Origin: Aliiroseovarius sp. S1123
GTDB taxonomy: Bacteria > Pseudomonadota > Alphaproteobacteria > Rhodobacterales > Rhodobacteraceae
NCBI RefSeq assembly: GCF_023015885.1
Contig: NZ_JALKBE010000002.1
Coordinates: 372,001 to 436,000, forward strand
Direction: 5' to 3'
DNA length: 64,000 bases
Part shown: in pieces, positions 33,961 through 43,804 of the stretch
Numbering within the stretch: position 1 is the first letter of the stretch
Layout: each line of letters opens with the position of its first letter
Notes under the pieces: generated by a model
Database searches by the model: none
Told to the model about the DNA's origin: nothing
The model's input: only the letters and a program-made list of their open reading frames with translations
Position numbers and translations under genes: made by a program

Positions 33961-35817
33961 ATGCTTAAAATCTCAGACATCACATATTCCATCTCTGGTC
34001 GCACCCTGGTCGAAAATGCCTCGGTGACCATTCCGACGGGTCACAAAGTGGGCCTTGTTGGGCGCAATGGCTCGGGCAAAACGACGTTGTTCAAGGTCAT
34101 TCGCGGCGAGATGGTGCTGGACACCGGCTCGGTCTCATTGCCCAAAGGCTGGAAAATCGGCGGGGTCAGCCAAGAAGTGCCCGGCAACGAGGTGTCTTTG
34201 ATCGACACGGTCTTGCGCGCGGATACGGAACGCGAAGCCTTGATGGCCGAAGCCGAGACCGCCACCGACCCGACCCGTATTGCCGAGGTCCAGACCCGCC
34301 TGTCTGACATCGACGCATGGTCGGCCGAGGCGCGGGCAGCCTCGATCCTGAAAGGTCTTGGGTTTACCCATGACGAACAGCAAATGCCTTGCTCGGCGTT
34401 TTCGGGCGGCTGGCGTATGCGCGTGGCGCTTGCGGCCGTGCTGTTTTCCGAGCCTGACCTGTTGCTGCTGGACGAACCGACCAACTATTTGGATCTGGAA
34501 GGTGCCCTGTGGCTCGAGGCCTATCTGGTCAAATACCCTCATACGGTGCTGATCGTTTCGCACGACCGCGAGCTGTTGAATCGCTCGGTCGGCGGCATTC
34601 TGCACCTCGAAGACAAGGGGCTGATTTACTACACCGGCACCTATGACATGTTTGCCAAACAGCGCGCGCAGAAGCGGGCTTTGCAGGCATCGGCAGCCAA
34701 GAAACAAGACGCGCAGCGGGCGCATTTGCAGGCCTTTGTGGATCGCTTCAAGGCCAAGGCGTCGAAGGCGAAACAGGCGCAGTCGCGCGTGAAAGCGCTG
34801 GAACGGATGGAAACGATCCGGGCACCCGAAGATGCAGCGCGCACCGTGTTCACCTTCCCCAAACCAGAAGAGCTTTCGCCCCCCATTATCGCCACCGAAA
34901 AGGCGGCTGTGGGTTATGGCGAAACTGTCGTTCTGCGCAATCTGAACCTGCGCATTGACCAAGACGACCGTATCGCATTGCTTGGGCGCAACGGCGAAGG
35001 AAAATCCACGCTTTCCAAACTGTTATCGGGTCGTTTGGACCTGATGGAGGGCAATATGGTGTCCTCAAGCAAACTGCGCATCGGGTTCTTTGCGCAGCAT
35101 CAGGTGGACGAGCTTTATGTGGACGAAACGCCCCTTCAACACTTGATGCGTGAACGCGCCTCGGAAGGGCAAGCAAAGCTGCGCGCCCGTTTGGCCGGGT
35201 TCGGTCTGGGCCCGGATCAAGCGGACACCGAAGTTGGACGCCTGTCGGGCGGTCAGAAAGCGCGTCTATCGCTGCTATTGGCAACCCTGCCCGCCCCGCA
35301 TCTGCTGATCCTTGATGAGCCGACCAACCACTTGGACATTGAAAGCCGCGAAGCGCTGGTCGAAGCGCTGACCGCCTATAGCGGCGCTGTCATTCTGGTC
35401 AGCCACGACATGCACTTGCTGTCGATGGTCGCGGATCGCCTTTGGCTGGTGAAAGACGGTCACGTCGCCCCATACGAGGACGATTTGCAGGCTTATCGCA
35501 AGATGCTGTTGGCGCCGGATACGGCCAAGAAGACGGACAAGAAAGCCTCCGCAAAGCCCAAGCCAAAACGTCCGAGTCGTGATCAGATTCTGGCCCTGCG
35601 CGCAGAAGTGCGCAAATGCGAAGCGCGTATGGCGAAAATCGAAGAAATGCGTGACAGGCTTGCCACGAAGCTCGCCGATCCCGAGCTTTACGAAAACGAG
35701 CGCGCCGGTGACCTTGGGGTCTGGCAAAAGAAGTATGCCGAGGTGATGGAGGCCATGGACAAGGCCGAAGATCTCTGGATGAGTGCGCAAGATAAACTTG
35801 AAAAAGCAGAGACTTAA
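33961..35817 (+). CDS. ABC-F family ATPase (YheS/Uup type)
   Basis: A 618-residue protein with two ABC ATPase domains and no membrane segments. First Walker [10 protein letters not shown], signature [12 protein letters not shown] and Walker [12 protein letters not shown]; second [20 protein letters not shown] and [12 protein letters not shown]. The linker (about 235-300, basic, helical) is the ribosome P-site tRNA interaction motif region. The C-terminus (about 520-618) is a lysine-rich segment plus coiled coil. ABC-F proteins act on the ribosome to relieve stalls. It is followed after 2 bases by a MarC-family gene. Confidence 0.93.
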   Translation: MLKISDITYSISGRTLVENASVTIPTGHKVGLVGRNGSGKTTLFKVIRGEMVLDTGSVSLPKGWKIGGVSQEVPGNEVSLIDTVLRADTEREALMAEAETATDPTRIAEVQTRLSDIDAWSAEARAASILKGLGFTHDEQQMPCSAFSGGWRMRVALAAVLFSEPDLLLLDEPTNYLDLEGALWLEAYLVKYPHTVLIVSHDRELLNRSVGGILHLEDKGLIYYTGTYDMFAKQRAQKRALQASAAKKQDAQRAHLQAFVDRFKAKASKAKQAQSRVKALERMETIRAPEDAARTVFTFPKPEELSPPIIATEKAAVGYGETVVLRNLNLRIDQDDRIALLGRNGEGKSTLSKLLSGRLDLMEGNMVSSSKLRIGFFAQHQVDELYVDETPLQHLMRERASEGQAKLRARLAGFGLGPDQADTEVGRLSGGQKARLSLLLATLPAPHLLILDEPTNHLDIESREALVEALTAYSGAVILVSHDMHLLSMVADRLWLVKDGHVAPYEDDLQAYRKMLLAPDTAKKTDKKASAKPKPKRPSRDQILALRAEVRKCEARMAKIEEMRDRLATKLADPELYENERAGDLGVWQKKYAEVMEAMDKAEDLWMSAQDKLEKAET

Positions 35818-35819
35818 CG

Positions 35820-36440
35820 ATGGATATTGATCTGTTTGTTCCGTCCTTCGTGACCCTGTTTGTCGTGATGGACCCAATCGGGATCTCGCCCTTGTTTATG
35901 GCGTTGACGCAGGGAATGAGCACAGCCAAGCGGCGCGCCGTCGCGATCCGCGCCTGTCTTATCGCGGGTGTACTTCTGACGCTGTTTGCCTTCCTAGGGG
36001 AAGGTGTCCTTGGATTCCTTGGCATCTCGATGCCCGCTTTCCGGATCGCGGGTGGCATCCTGCTTTTGCTGACCGCCTTGGACATGCTGTTTGAACGGCG
36101 CACCCAGCGGCGTAAGGATCAGTCAGAAGAGACCCAGAGCGACGATGACCCGTCCGTTTTTCCACTTGCCATGCCGCTGATTGCCGGTCCGGGCTCGATT
36201 GCCACGGTGATCTTGCTGGCCGGACAAGGGGACGGTTTGGAAGGTGTTGGATTGGCACTGGTCGTGATGTCGCTTGTTCTGGTCATCGCCTTCGTCCTGT
36301 TCAACGCAGCCCCGCTGCTTGAGCGCATACTGCGGGAAACCGGGATCAAGGTGGTCACCCGCCTTCTGGGCATGCTCTTGGCCGCGCTGGCGGTGCAGTT
36401 CGTGCTGGAAGGTCTGCGTGATTTCGGGCTGATGGGCTAG
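35820..36440 (+). CDS. MarC-family integral membrane protein
   Basis: A 206-residue protein with six predicted helices and the family motifs DPIGISPLFMALT near residue 18, MPLIAGPGSIATVI near 117 and RLLGMLLAALAVQFVLEGL at the end. The MarC/UPF0056 family has no established transport substrate; the old multidrug link is not supported. Translationally close to the ABC-F gene upstream. Confidence 0.92.
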   Translation: MDIDLFVPSFVTLFVVMDPIGISPLFMALTQGMSTAKRRAVAIRACLIAGVLLTLFAFLGEGVLGFLGISMPAFRIAGGILLLLTALDMLFERRTQRRKDQSEETQSDDDPSVFPLAMPLIAGPGSIATVILLAGQGDGLEGVGLALVVMSLVLVIAFVLFNAAPLLERILRETGIKVVTRLLGMLLAALAVQFVLEGLRDFGLMG

Positions 36441-36499
36441 AACCCGACGCGGCATGCTGACCCGGTGACATTTCCCCCCGGCGTTCCTATATCGGAACT

Positions 36500-37081
36500 A
36501 TGACCGGAGACGATATCGCCAGACTTGCCTATCTTGCCCTGCTGCTGACCGCCGTGGGCGGCTATTTCGTGGCCGAAAGCCGCGCCAATCTAGGGCAGAA
36601 CCTACGCTATGCGCTGATCTGGGCGTTGATTTTCGTGGGCGTTCTGGCCGGGGTCGGGCTGTGGAGTGACATTCGCGACGACATCTCTCCGAAGCAATCT
36701 GTCATTCAGGACACGGGCCAGATCGTGTTGCCGCGTGCCTTTGATGGCCATTTCTACGCGACGCTTAGGATGAACGGGCAACCCGTTGATTTCATTATTG
36801 ATACCGGCGCAAGCAATATCGTTCTGACCAAAGAAGATGCGGCCCGTATTGGCGTCGAGGTGAACGCCCTTCGCTTCTATGGCCGCGCGATGAGCGCCAA
36901 TGGCGAGGTCCGCACGGCCCCTGCCCGCATCGCCAAGGTCGAGCTTCTGGGCGTTCACGATTTCGGGGTTGAGGTCTGGGTGAACGAGGGCGAGATGCCC
37001 CGCTCGCTTCTGGGCAATGACTATCTGCAACGGTTCGAAAAAATCGAGATCAGCCGAGATCAACTGGTCCTGACGCGCTGA
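36500..37081 (+). CDS. Membrane-anchored retropepsin-like aspartic protease (TIGR02281 type)
   Basis: A 193-residue protein with two N-terminal transmembrane helices (about 8-25 and 36-55) and a retropepsin-like domain. The single-chain aspartyl motif is FIIDTGASNIVLT near residue 100, and the second family motif is SLLGNDYLQRFEKIEI at the C-terminus. Such proteins need dimerisation for activity. The domain faces the periplasm if the helices form a hairpin. Substrate unknown. Confidence 0.9.
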   Translation: MTGDDIARLAYLALLLTAVGGYFVAESRANLGQNLRYALIWALIFVGVLAGVGLWSDIRDDISPKQSVIQDTGQIVLPRAFDGHFYATLRMNGQPVDFIIDTGASNIVLTKEDAARIGVEVNALRFYGRAMSANGEVRTAPARIAKVELLGVHDFGVEVWVNEGEMPRSLLGNDYLQRFEKIEISRDQLVLTR

Positions 37082-37107
37082 CAGCAGACATAGGAAATGC
37101 TTTCGGT

Positions 37108-37181
37108 GGCTCACAGGGTGAGCCTGAGGGGCGCTGCCCCTCGGCCTGCGGCCTCACCCCGAGGTATTTTGGGCAAGAGGA
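37108..37181 (+). repeat. Convergent-gap palindromic element, copy C
   Basis: GGCTCAC-AGG-GTGAGCC, then GAGGGGCGCTGCCCCTCGG and CCTGCGGCCTCACCCCGAGG, ending GTATTTTGGGCAAGAGGAAG. Nearly the same as copy B outside the 3-base spacer. It lies between the aspartic protease gene and convergent holC. Confidence 0.85.
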
Positions 37182-37191
37182 AGAGGTATGG

Positions 37192-37716
37192 TTAAGCGGT
37201 TTGAGGCGCGGTCGAGGCTTTCATTTCCCACCGACCGTTTTCCTGGCTCCAGTATTTCGCTGTGACGCCCGCGTTCTTCACCGCCATCCACTGCGTCCGA
37301 GCATGGGCCACCGCGTCGGGATCGTTGCCGTCAAACACGACGAACACGCGTGTATGTCCATGCATGTCCTCCTCGGAAATCTCGGCCCCGTCGATGGCCA
37401 TTAGGGCTTGGGCACCATTTGGCGCGTCGGGTGCCGTCGTCAACAGGATCGGTTGGTGGGCATCCTGCGGACCACCCGCCTGCCCGTGGGGCAGAAACCC
37501 GTCTTCAGGATGCAACCACAGCCGTTCATCCAGCCAATTCAGCCGCGCCGCATTCGGGCCGCGCACGCAAACGCGCCATCCGGCTTGCAAGCTGCGCTCA
37601 AGCAACATCGGCAGGGCGGCTTCAAGCGGGGACCGGGTCAGGTGATAGAAAAACACCTCACCTTGTGCGGCGGCCTCTTTCGTCTCCTTTTCTCCGGTCC
37701 CGGCTGTGTCAGTCAT
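37192..37716 (-). CDS. holC: DNA polymerase III chi subunit HolC
   Basis: A 174-residue protein whose GEVFFYHLTRSPLEAALPML and LERSLQAGWRVCVRG segments are typical of the chi subunit, which connects the clamp loader to single-strand binding protein. The N-terminal 18 residues (TDTAGTGEKETKEAAAQG) and a long C-terminus are extra compared with E. coli. GAAGG eight bases before the ATG at 37716 supports that start. It lies 4 bases downstream of pepA, the same pairing as pepA-holC in E. coli. Confidence 0.93.
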   Translation of the reverse strand: MTDTAGTGEKETKEAAAQGEVFFYHLTRSPLEAALPMLLERSLQAGWRVCVRGPNAARLNWLDERLWLHPEDGFLPHGQAGGPQDAHQPILLTTAPDAPNGAQALMAIDGAEISEEDMHGHTRVFVVFDGNDPDAVAHARTQWMAVKNAGVTAKYWSQENGRWEMKASTAPQTA

Positions 37717-37720
37717 GCGC

Positions 37721-39193
37721 TCAGCCTTCGAACTGGTCTTTCACCAGACGGTTCAGCGCCAAAACGCCCCAGCCAGTGGCCCCTTTTGGGGCCAACGGGC
37801 TTTCGCCGGACAGCTGGGCGGTCCCCGCGATGTCCAGGTGGATCCAAGGCTGATCTTCTTTCACGAAACGGCCTAGGAATTGGGCTGCGGTCACGGACCC
37901 AGCGGCACGGCCGCCCACGTTCTTGATGTCCGCCTTGTGCGACTTGATCAGCTTGTCATAGCCCGGTCCCATCGGCATCCGCCACGCGCCTTCGCCCTCG
38001 GCGTTGGCAGCTTTCAGGAAGTTGTTGCAGAACGCGTCGTCATTCGAGAAAACGCCAGTGTTTTCATGCCCCAAGCCGATGATGATCGCACCTGTAAGCG
38101 TCGCCAGATCCACCATCGCGGCCGGTTTGTATTCTTCCTGCGCATGCCACATCACGTCGCATAGAACCAGGCGGCCCTCGGCGTCGGTATTGATCACCTC
38201 GATCGTGGTACCTTTCATTGAGGTCACGATGTCACCGGGGCGTTGCGCCCGTCCGTCCGGCATGTTCTCGACCAGGCCTACAAGACCGACCACATTGGCC
38301 TTGGCCCCGCGCAGCGCCAGCGTTTTCATCACGCCCGAGACGGTGCCCGCCCCGCCCATATCCATGGTCATGTCTTCCATGCCCGCGCCGGGCTTCAGGC
38401 TGATGCCGCCGGTGTCAAACACGACGCCTTTGCCAACAAGCGCCAGAGGGGCCGCGCCTTTTACACCCTTCAGCCATTCCATAATGACGATCTTCGAGGG
38501 GCTTTCCGAACCCTGCCCCACACCCAGAAGCGCACGCATGCCAAGCGCTTCCATCTCGTCTTCTTCCAGCACCTTCACGGTGACACCCAGATCTTTCAGA
38601 GCTTCCAAACGGGCCGCGAATTCTGTGGTGGTCAGGACGTTGGCAGGTTCGTTTACAAGATCACGGGTGAAGAACACGCCTTCGGACAAAGCGTTAATGT
38701 TGGCCGTTGCATTGGCGAAATTCTCGGGTTTCGAGACCATGACCGACAGACTTCCACCCTCGGGGGCATCTTCGTTGGTCTGGTGATCGTCAAACGCATA
38801 GGCGCGCAGTGTGGCGCCCAGTGCCAGTTCATCAGCGAATTTCAGTGCACCGGCCAGAACCAGCACATCTTTACCCAGTAAGGTTTTACCAATCTTTCCA
38901 CCTGCTTTGCGTGCGGTGTTCTCGTCGGCGCGCTGCGACAGGCGCAGCACCTGAACGGCCTCGGCCTCCATCCCGACGGGCCAAGCCAGATCCTGTGCAT
39001 CTCCGTCCTTCATCTTTTCAAACGCTTCGCTTTCCGCAAAGCGCGCCAACGCCCCACGCATCAGCTTGTTCACACGGCGCGCAGCCGGATGTAGCTTGCC
39101 GGGCTCAGACAGAACCACAGTGACGCGGCCAGTATGAGTGCCGATCGCATCAAGGTCGATTTCGGCAAAGCTTGGAAGGATCGGGGCGGTCAT
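37721..39193 (-). CDS. pepA: Leucyl aminopeptidase PepA
   Basis: A 490-residue M17 cytosol aminopeptidase. Two-zinc and catalytic residues are visible in ALVGKGVVFDTGGISLKPG (Lys, Asp), MTMDMGGAG and the family signature VINTDAEGRLVLCD. The N-terminal regulatory domain covers about residues 1-170. It may also bind DNA as in E. coli. Co-transcribed with holC; divergent from lptF. Confidence 0.97.
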   Translation of the reverse strand: MTAPILPSFAEIDLDAIGTHTGRVTVVLSEPGKLHPAARRVNKLMRGALARFAESEAFEKMKDGDAQDLAWPVGMEAEAVQVLRLSQRADENTARKAGGKIGKTLLGKDVLVLAGALKFADELALGATLRAYAFDDHQTNEDAPEGGSLSVMVSKPENFANATANINALSEGVFFTRDLVNEPANVLTTTEFAARLEALKDLGVTVKVLEEDEMEALGMRALLGVGQGSESPSKIVIMEWLKGVKGAAPLALVGKGVVFDTGGISLKPGAGMEDMTMDMGGAGTVSGVMKTLALRGAKANVVGLVGLVENMPDGRAQRPGDIVTSMKGTTIEVINTDAEGRLVLCDVMWHAQEEYKPAAMVDLATLTGAIIIGLGHENTGVFSNDDAFCNNFLKAANAEGEGAWRMPMGPGYDKLIKSHKADIKNVGGRAAGSVTAAQFLGRFVKEDQPWIHLDIAGTAQLSGESPLAPKGATGWGVLALNRLVKDQFEG

Positions 39194-39325
39194 GACAGGT
39201 CCTTTGTTTGGCAGGTTTCTGCCATTGGTAGCCCCCCACCACAGGTTTGACCAGATAGCAGTTTTCCCCGCCGGTCGGATGGTTTAGAAACCAGACCACA
39301 AGATATTGGGTTCTCAGGGGGGAAC

Positions 39326-40489
39326 GTGGCCAGATTCGACCGTTATATGCTGTCGCAGCTTGTGGTGCTGTTCGGCTTCTACGGGCTTGTCCTGGTGTTG
39401 CTCTTTTGGGTGAACCGGGCGGTATTGCTGTTTGATCAGCTGATCGCCAACGGCCAGACTGCGCTGGTATTTCTTGAGTTCTCTGCGATGATCCTGCCCG
39501 GCGTGATCGTGTTCATCATCCCGATTGCATCCTTTGCCGCCGCCGTGTCGGTCACGAACCGGTTGAATTCGGAAAGCGAGTTGGTTGTGGCGCAGGCTGC
39601 AGGATACGGCCCTTTTCGTCTGGCGCGCCCTGTGTTGGTCTTCGGGCTGCTAACTGCCGTGTTCATGCTTCTGTTGACCCACATCCTTGTGCCGATGAGC
39701 CAGCTGCGCTTTGCCGAACGCCAGGCCGAGATTTCCGAGAATATTACCGCGCGTTTCGTGACCGAAGGCAGCTTTGTGCACCCCGCCGAAGGCATCACGC
39801 TGTACATCCGCGAGATCAGCCCGGCGGGCGAGCTGTTTGACATTTTCTTGTCAGATGAACGGGACGACGAGCAAAGCTATACCTACACCGCCCGCCGCGC
39901 CCTGATCGTGAAGACCGACCTTGGCCCGCGACTTGTGATGTTTGACGGGTTGGCGCAGGTCATCAACAATGAAAGCCAGCGCCTGACCACCACCCGGTTC
40001 GAGGATTTCACCTATAACATCGCCTCGCTGATTAGCGGCGCCGACGCCGGTGCCCGCACGATCACCCAGATTTATACACACGAGCTGTTGAACCCGCCCA
40101 TCGCAACGATGGTCGAGACCGGCGAAACCCGCGCCGCCCTGCGGGCCGAAGGACACTTCCGCAATGCCCAAGCGCTCTATTCAATCGTGACAGCCATGGC
40201 AGGCTATTCCATGCTGATCGTGGCGGGCTTCAGTCGATTTGGACTATGGCGACAGGTGGTCATCGCGCTTGCGGTGGTGGCGGTGTTGCAGTCGCTCGAC
40301 AATTCCATGCTTGATCTGGCGCGCCGTACCGAAGGCGGTGTCATGTTGGTCTATGTGGCGACCCTTGTGGGGGCGGTGTTCAACGCTGTGGTCCTTTATA
40401 TGGCCACGCGCCCTTCGCTGTCCGATCTACGCCGACGCCGTCGCACATTGCGTGAACGTGGTCGTCAAGTATCCGAGGCAAACGCATGA
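39326..40489 (+). CDS. lptF: LPS export ABC transporter permease LptF
   Basis: A 387-residue inner membrane permease of the LptB2FG complex that extracts lipopolysaccharide from the inner membrane. Six transmembrane helices, three at each end (FDRYMLSQLVVLFGFYGLVL at the start), flank a periplasmic beta-jellyroll (about 130-270). The start is GTG at 39326 after a GGGGGGAA ribosome site. It overlaps lptG by four bases (ATGA). Confidence 0.95.
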   Translation: MARFDRYMLSQLVVLFGFYGLVLVLLFWVNRAVLLFDQLIANGQTALVFLEFSAMILPGVIVFIIPIASFAAAVSVTNRLNSESELVVAQAAGYGPFRLARPVLVFGLLTAVFMLLLTHILVPMSQLRFAERQAEISENITARFVTEGSFVHPAEGITLYIREISPAGELFDIFLSDERDDEQSYTYTARRALIVKTDLGPRLVMFDGLAQVINNESQRLTTTRFEDFTYNIASLISGADAGARTITQIYTHELLNPPIATMVETGETRAALRAEGHFRNAQALYSIVTAMAGYSMLIVAGFSRFGLWRQVVIALAVVAVLQSLDNSMLDLARRTEGGVMLVYVATLVGAVFNAVVLYMATRPSLSDLRRRRRTLRERGRQVSEANA

Positions 40490-41583
40490 GGTTGCATCTC
40501 TATATCGCCCGCCGCTTCCTGCGCTCGTTCCTCAGCATGCTGCTGGTGCTGGCGATCATATTTGTGTTGCTGGATATGGTCGAAAGCATGCGCAAGTTCG
40601 ATGCTGCGGCGATTGGGTTTGCCAAGGTGTTGGAGCTGACACTGCTGCATGCACCGCTTTGGATGTATCGCATCCTGCCGCTGGTGGTGATCTTGTCGAC
40701 ACTGTGGATGTTCCTGAGCCTTGCGCGCAGTTCGGAAATGGTGGTGACACGGGCGGCGGGACGTTCGGCGCTGATGACGCTGATTTCGCCCGTCGTAACG
40801 GTGTTCCTGTTCGGCATACTGGCGGTGGCGGTTGGCAACCCGATTACCGCTGGAACCAACAAGAAATACGAACGCATCTCGGCGCAATACAAAGGCGGTG
40901 GAGCATCGGTATTGTCGATCGCCTCGGACGGTGTGTGGTTGCGCCAGGGCAATGAAACCGGCCAGACTGTGATCCGGGCGGACCGCTCGAACCTGGAAGG
41001 GACCGAGCTTTTCGACGTCACCTTCTTTTCCTTCGCACCAGAAGGTCCGCCGACGCTGCGCATTGAAGCCGCAAGTGCCAAGTTGGAACCTGGGCATTGG
41101 GCCATCCGTGGCGCGAAGGTCTGGGATCTGATCAGCGACGCCAACCCCGAAAATACGGCCATTGAATATCCGATGTTCACGCTGGCATCCAACCTGACTC
41201 AGGAACAGATCCGCGACAGTTTCGGCAAGCCCAGCTCGATCTCGATCTGGGATCTGCCACGCTTCATTGGGCAGCTCGAGGCCGCAGGCTTTTCCGCCCG
41301 CGCGCACCGCGTCTGGCTGCAAATGGAACTGGCCCTTCCGGTCTTTCTGGTCGCAATGGTCCTGATTGGCGCGGGCTTTACCATGCGCCACACCCGTTTT
41401 GGCCGCACCGGCATCATGGTCCTGTTTGCGCTGATGATGGGGTTCGGGGTCTATTTCATTCGCAACTTCGCACAGATCCTCGGAGAAAACGGCCAGATCC
41501 CAATCCTTCTGGCCGCTTGGGCGCCGCCGATTGCAGCGATCCTTTTGCCGTTGGGCATTCTTTTGCATCTGGAGGACGGCTGA
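40486..41583 (+). CDS. lptG: LPS export ABC transporter permease LptG
   Basis: A 365-residue partner of LptF. It has the same 3+3 helix and periplasmic jellyroll plan, beginning LHLYIARRFLRSFLSMLL, a coupling-helix region near SSEMVVTRAAGRSA, and a C-terminal helix group. The stop overlaps the lptD start by one base (TGATG), so LptF, LptG and LptD are co-translated. Confidence 0.95.
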   Translation: MRLHLYIARRFLRSFLSMLLVLAIIFVLLDMVESMRKFDAAAIGFAKVLELTLLHAPLWMYRILPLVVILSTLWMFLSLARSSEMVVTRAAGRSALMTLISPVVTVFLFGILAVAVGNPITAGTNKKYERISAQYKGGGASVLSIASDGVWLRQGNETGQTVIRADRSNLEGTELFDVTFFSFAPEGPPTLRIEAASAKLEPGHWAIRGAKVWDLISDANPENTAIEYPMFTLASNLTQEQIRDSFGKPSSISIWDLPRFIGQLEAAGFSARAHRVWLQMELALPVFLVAMVLIGAGFTMRHTRFGRTGIMVLFALMMGFGVYFIRNFAQILGENGQIPILLAAWAPPIAAILLPLGILLHLEDG

Positions 41584-43733
41584 TGGGCCTGTCACAGCAC
41601 CTACGCGCCGGACGTTTGGCGCTGGCCCTGCTTGCTGGCTCGGTCAGCACCCTTGCGCTGACACCGGCCCCGGTCGCCGCCCAGACCGCCAGCTTGATCG
41701 CGGATCACGTGCGCGTTGTCGGCAATGGCGGGCTGGTGGCCGAAGGCAATGTCGTTGTGTTGTTCGAGGGCTCACGCCTGACCGCAACGCGGGTCATCTA
41801 TGACAAGCCGACAAACACGCTATCCATCACCGGCCCGATCACCATCACCCGTCCTGATGGCACGATTTTGGTGGCCGATGAAGCAACCCTTTCTGCGGAT
41901 CTGCGCAATGGCATCCTGAAAAGCGCACGTCTGGTGCTGGATCAGCAGTTGCAGATTGCTGCCGCCCAGATCAATCGCGTGCAAGACCGCTATACCCAAT
42001 TGTCGCGCGTCGCCGCTTCCTCCTGCAATGTCTGCGCGAAAAATCCGGTGCCCCTATGGCAGATCCGTGCCGAACGTGTTGTCCACGATGAGAACGAGCG
42101 CCAACTGTATTTCCATCACGCGCAGCTTCGTGTGGCGGATGTGCCGATCTTCTATCTGCCGCGCTTGCGCCTGCCGGATCCCACGCTGAATCGCGCTACC
42201 GGGTTTCTGACGCCCAAGATTCGCACCAACACGACCCTTGGGTTCGGCCTGTCCGTTCCCTATTTCATCAAGCTTGGTGATCATGCGGACCTTACAGTGT
42301 CGCCCTATATCGCTGACAAATCCCGCACGTTAGAGCTGCGCTATCGTCAGGCCTTCCGTTCGGGCGACATTCTGGTCAATGGGGCCGTTAGCCAAGACAG
42401 CATTCTGGAAGACGAGACCCGTTTCTATGTGTTTGGCGAGGGCGAATTCCAACTGCCCTACGACTTCACCTTGTCCTTTCAGCTGCAAGAGGTTTCGGAT
42501 CCGGGGTATTTGTTGGACTACGGCTATTCCGATCAAGACCGTTTGCGCAATGCCATCGAAATCATGCGCGCGCGCCGGGACGAGTTCGTCTTCGCGGGGA
42601 TCACGCGCTATGACACGTTGCGTGCGTCCGAGCTTCCGATTTCGGACCAGCTGCCCTTTGCGCAGATTGACGCCTTCTATGAACGCCGCTTCCATCCCGG
42701 TGGATTTATCGGTGGCGAACTGCGCACCAACCTGTCATGGCAGGCCCATTTCCGTGAAAGCCAACTGGATATTCTGGGCCGAGACGTGGCGCGTATAGGC
42801 GCGGGCCTCAATTGGCGGCGGGACTGGATCGGCCCAGCGGGCCTGGTGATCGAAGGTCAGGCCGGGCTGGACGCGGATGTCTATTGGATCGAGCAGGACA
42901 GCAACTATCAGACCGAGCAAAGCTTCGCCGCACCATCTGCAGGCGTGACGTTACGCTGGCCGCTGTCGCGTGTCACCGCTGGAGGCGCAGTAGACGTGTT
43001 GGAGCCCGTGGCCGCACTGGCGTGGTCCGAACAGGTTGGCGCGGATATTCCCAATGAAGACAGCCAGTTCGTCGAGTATGATCAGGGCAATCTGTTTGAC
43101 CTAAACCGCTTTCCGGGCAGCGACCGACGCGAGGAAGGCCTGCGCGCCGCGCTGGGTCTAAGCTGGACGCGTCACACTCCGTCGGGTTGGGGCTTCACCT
43201 TGGCCGCGGGCCGTGTCTTCCGCGAAGTGGATCTGGGCCAGTTCACCGATGCGTCCGGCCTATCGGGTCAGAATTCGGATTGGCTTTTGGGGGTGGCGGT
43301 TAACAATGGCGGGCATATCTCGGTTCAGGGGCGTGCGCTTCTGGATGACGATTTTGGCCTGACCAAGTCCGAGACCCGCGCCGCATGGTTGACTGATCAA
43401 TTTCAACTGGGCGCAACCCATATCTGGGTGATCGATGATGTGGACGAGAACCGCCTGACACCGACCCACGAGCTGCGGCTGGACAGCTCTTGGAAGGTTG
43501 GCGACTTCTGGACCATCACAGCCGACGGAAGCTTTGACGTCGAGGAAAAACAGGCCACCCGCGCCAGTTTCGGCGTAGAGTACCGAAATGAATGTCTTTC
43601 GGTTGATCTTTCCCTCTCGCGTCGCTTCACAACCTCTATTAATGTAGAGCCAACAACTGATTTTGGTCTGCAATTCGAATTGATCGGATTTGGAAGCGGC
43701 CGCGGCGCTGCGGTGAATAAATGCAACGGCTGA
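41583..43733 (+). CDS. lptD: LPS-assembly protein LptD
   Basis: A 716-residue outer membrane translocon that inserts LPS into the outer leaflet. It has a signal peptide ending near PVAAQ, an LptA/OstA-like domain (about 35-165) and a C-terminal barrel. Four cysteines at C148/C151 (SCNVC) and C671/C714 could form the interdomain disulfides required for LptD maturation. The start is set by the TGATG overlap with lptG. It overlaps or abuts surA, whose product folds it. Confidence 0.95.
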   Translation: MGLSQHLRAGRLALALLAGSVSTLALTPAPVAAQTASLIADHVRVVGNGGLVAEGNVVVLFEGSRLTATRVIYDKPTNTLSITGPITITRPDGTILVADEATLSADLRNGILKSARLVLDQQLQIAAAQINRVQDRYTQLSRVAASSCNVCAKNPVPLWQIRAERVVHDENERQLYFHHAQLRVADVPIFYLPRLRLPDPTLNRATGFLTPKIRTNTTLGFGLSVPYFIKLGDHADLTVSPYIADKSRTLELRYRQAFRSGDILVNGAVSQDSILEDETRFYVFGEGEFQLPYDFTLSFQLQEVSDPGYLLDYGYSDQDRLRNAIEIMRARRDEFVFAGITRYDTLRASELPISDQLPFAQIDAFYERRFHPGGFIGGELRTNLSWQAHFRESQLDILGRDVARIGAGLNWRRDWIGPAGLVIEGQAGLDADVYWIEQDSNYQTEQSFAAPSAGVTLRWPLSRVTAGGAVDVLEPVAALAWSEQVGADIPNEDSQFVEYDQGNLFDLNRFPGSDRREEGLRAALGLSWTRHTPSGWGFTLAAGRVFREVDLGQFTDASGLSGQNSDWLLGVAVNNGGHISVQGRALLDDDFGLTKSETRAAWLTDQFQLGATHIWVIDDVDENRLTPTHELRLDSSWKVGDFWTITADGSFDVEEKQATRASFGVEYRNECLSVDLSLSRRFTTSINVEPTTDFGLQFELIGFGSGRGAAVNKCNG

Positions 43734-43804
43734 AGCCCGCGCAACTGAAACGCCGGGGATCGAGATCAGAAATTACGAGCGTTATGCGATACAGGAAAAT
43801 ACCG

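Noticed and set aside
36484-36499. GTTCC-N6-GGAAC dyad just before the aspartic protease gene as an SOS box
   Set aside because: It is an inverted repeat; the alphaproteobacterial LexA operator is a direct repeat with a 7-base spacer.
40465-41595. A 370-codon open frame antisense to lptG
   Set aside because: His/Gln/Arg-rich shadow of a clear LptG gene.
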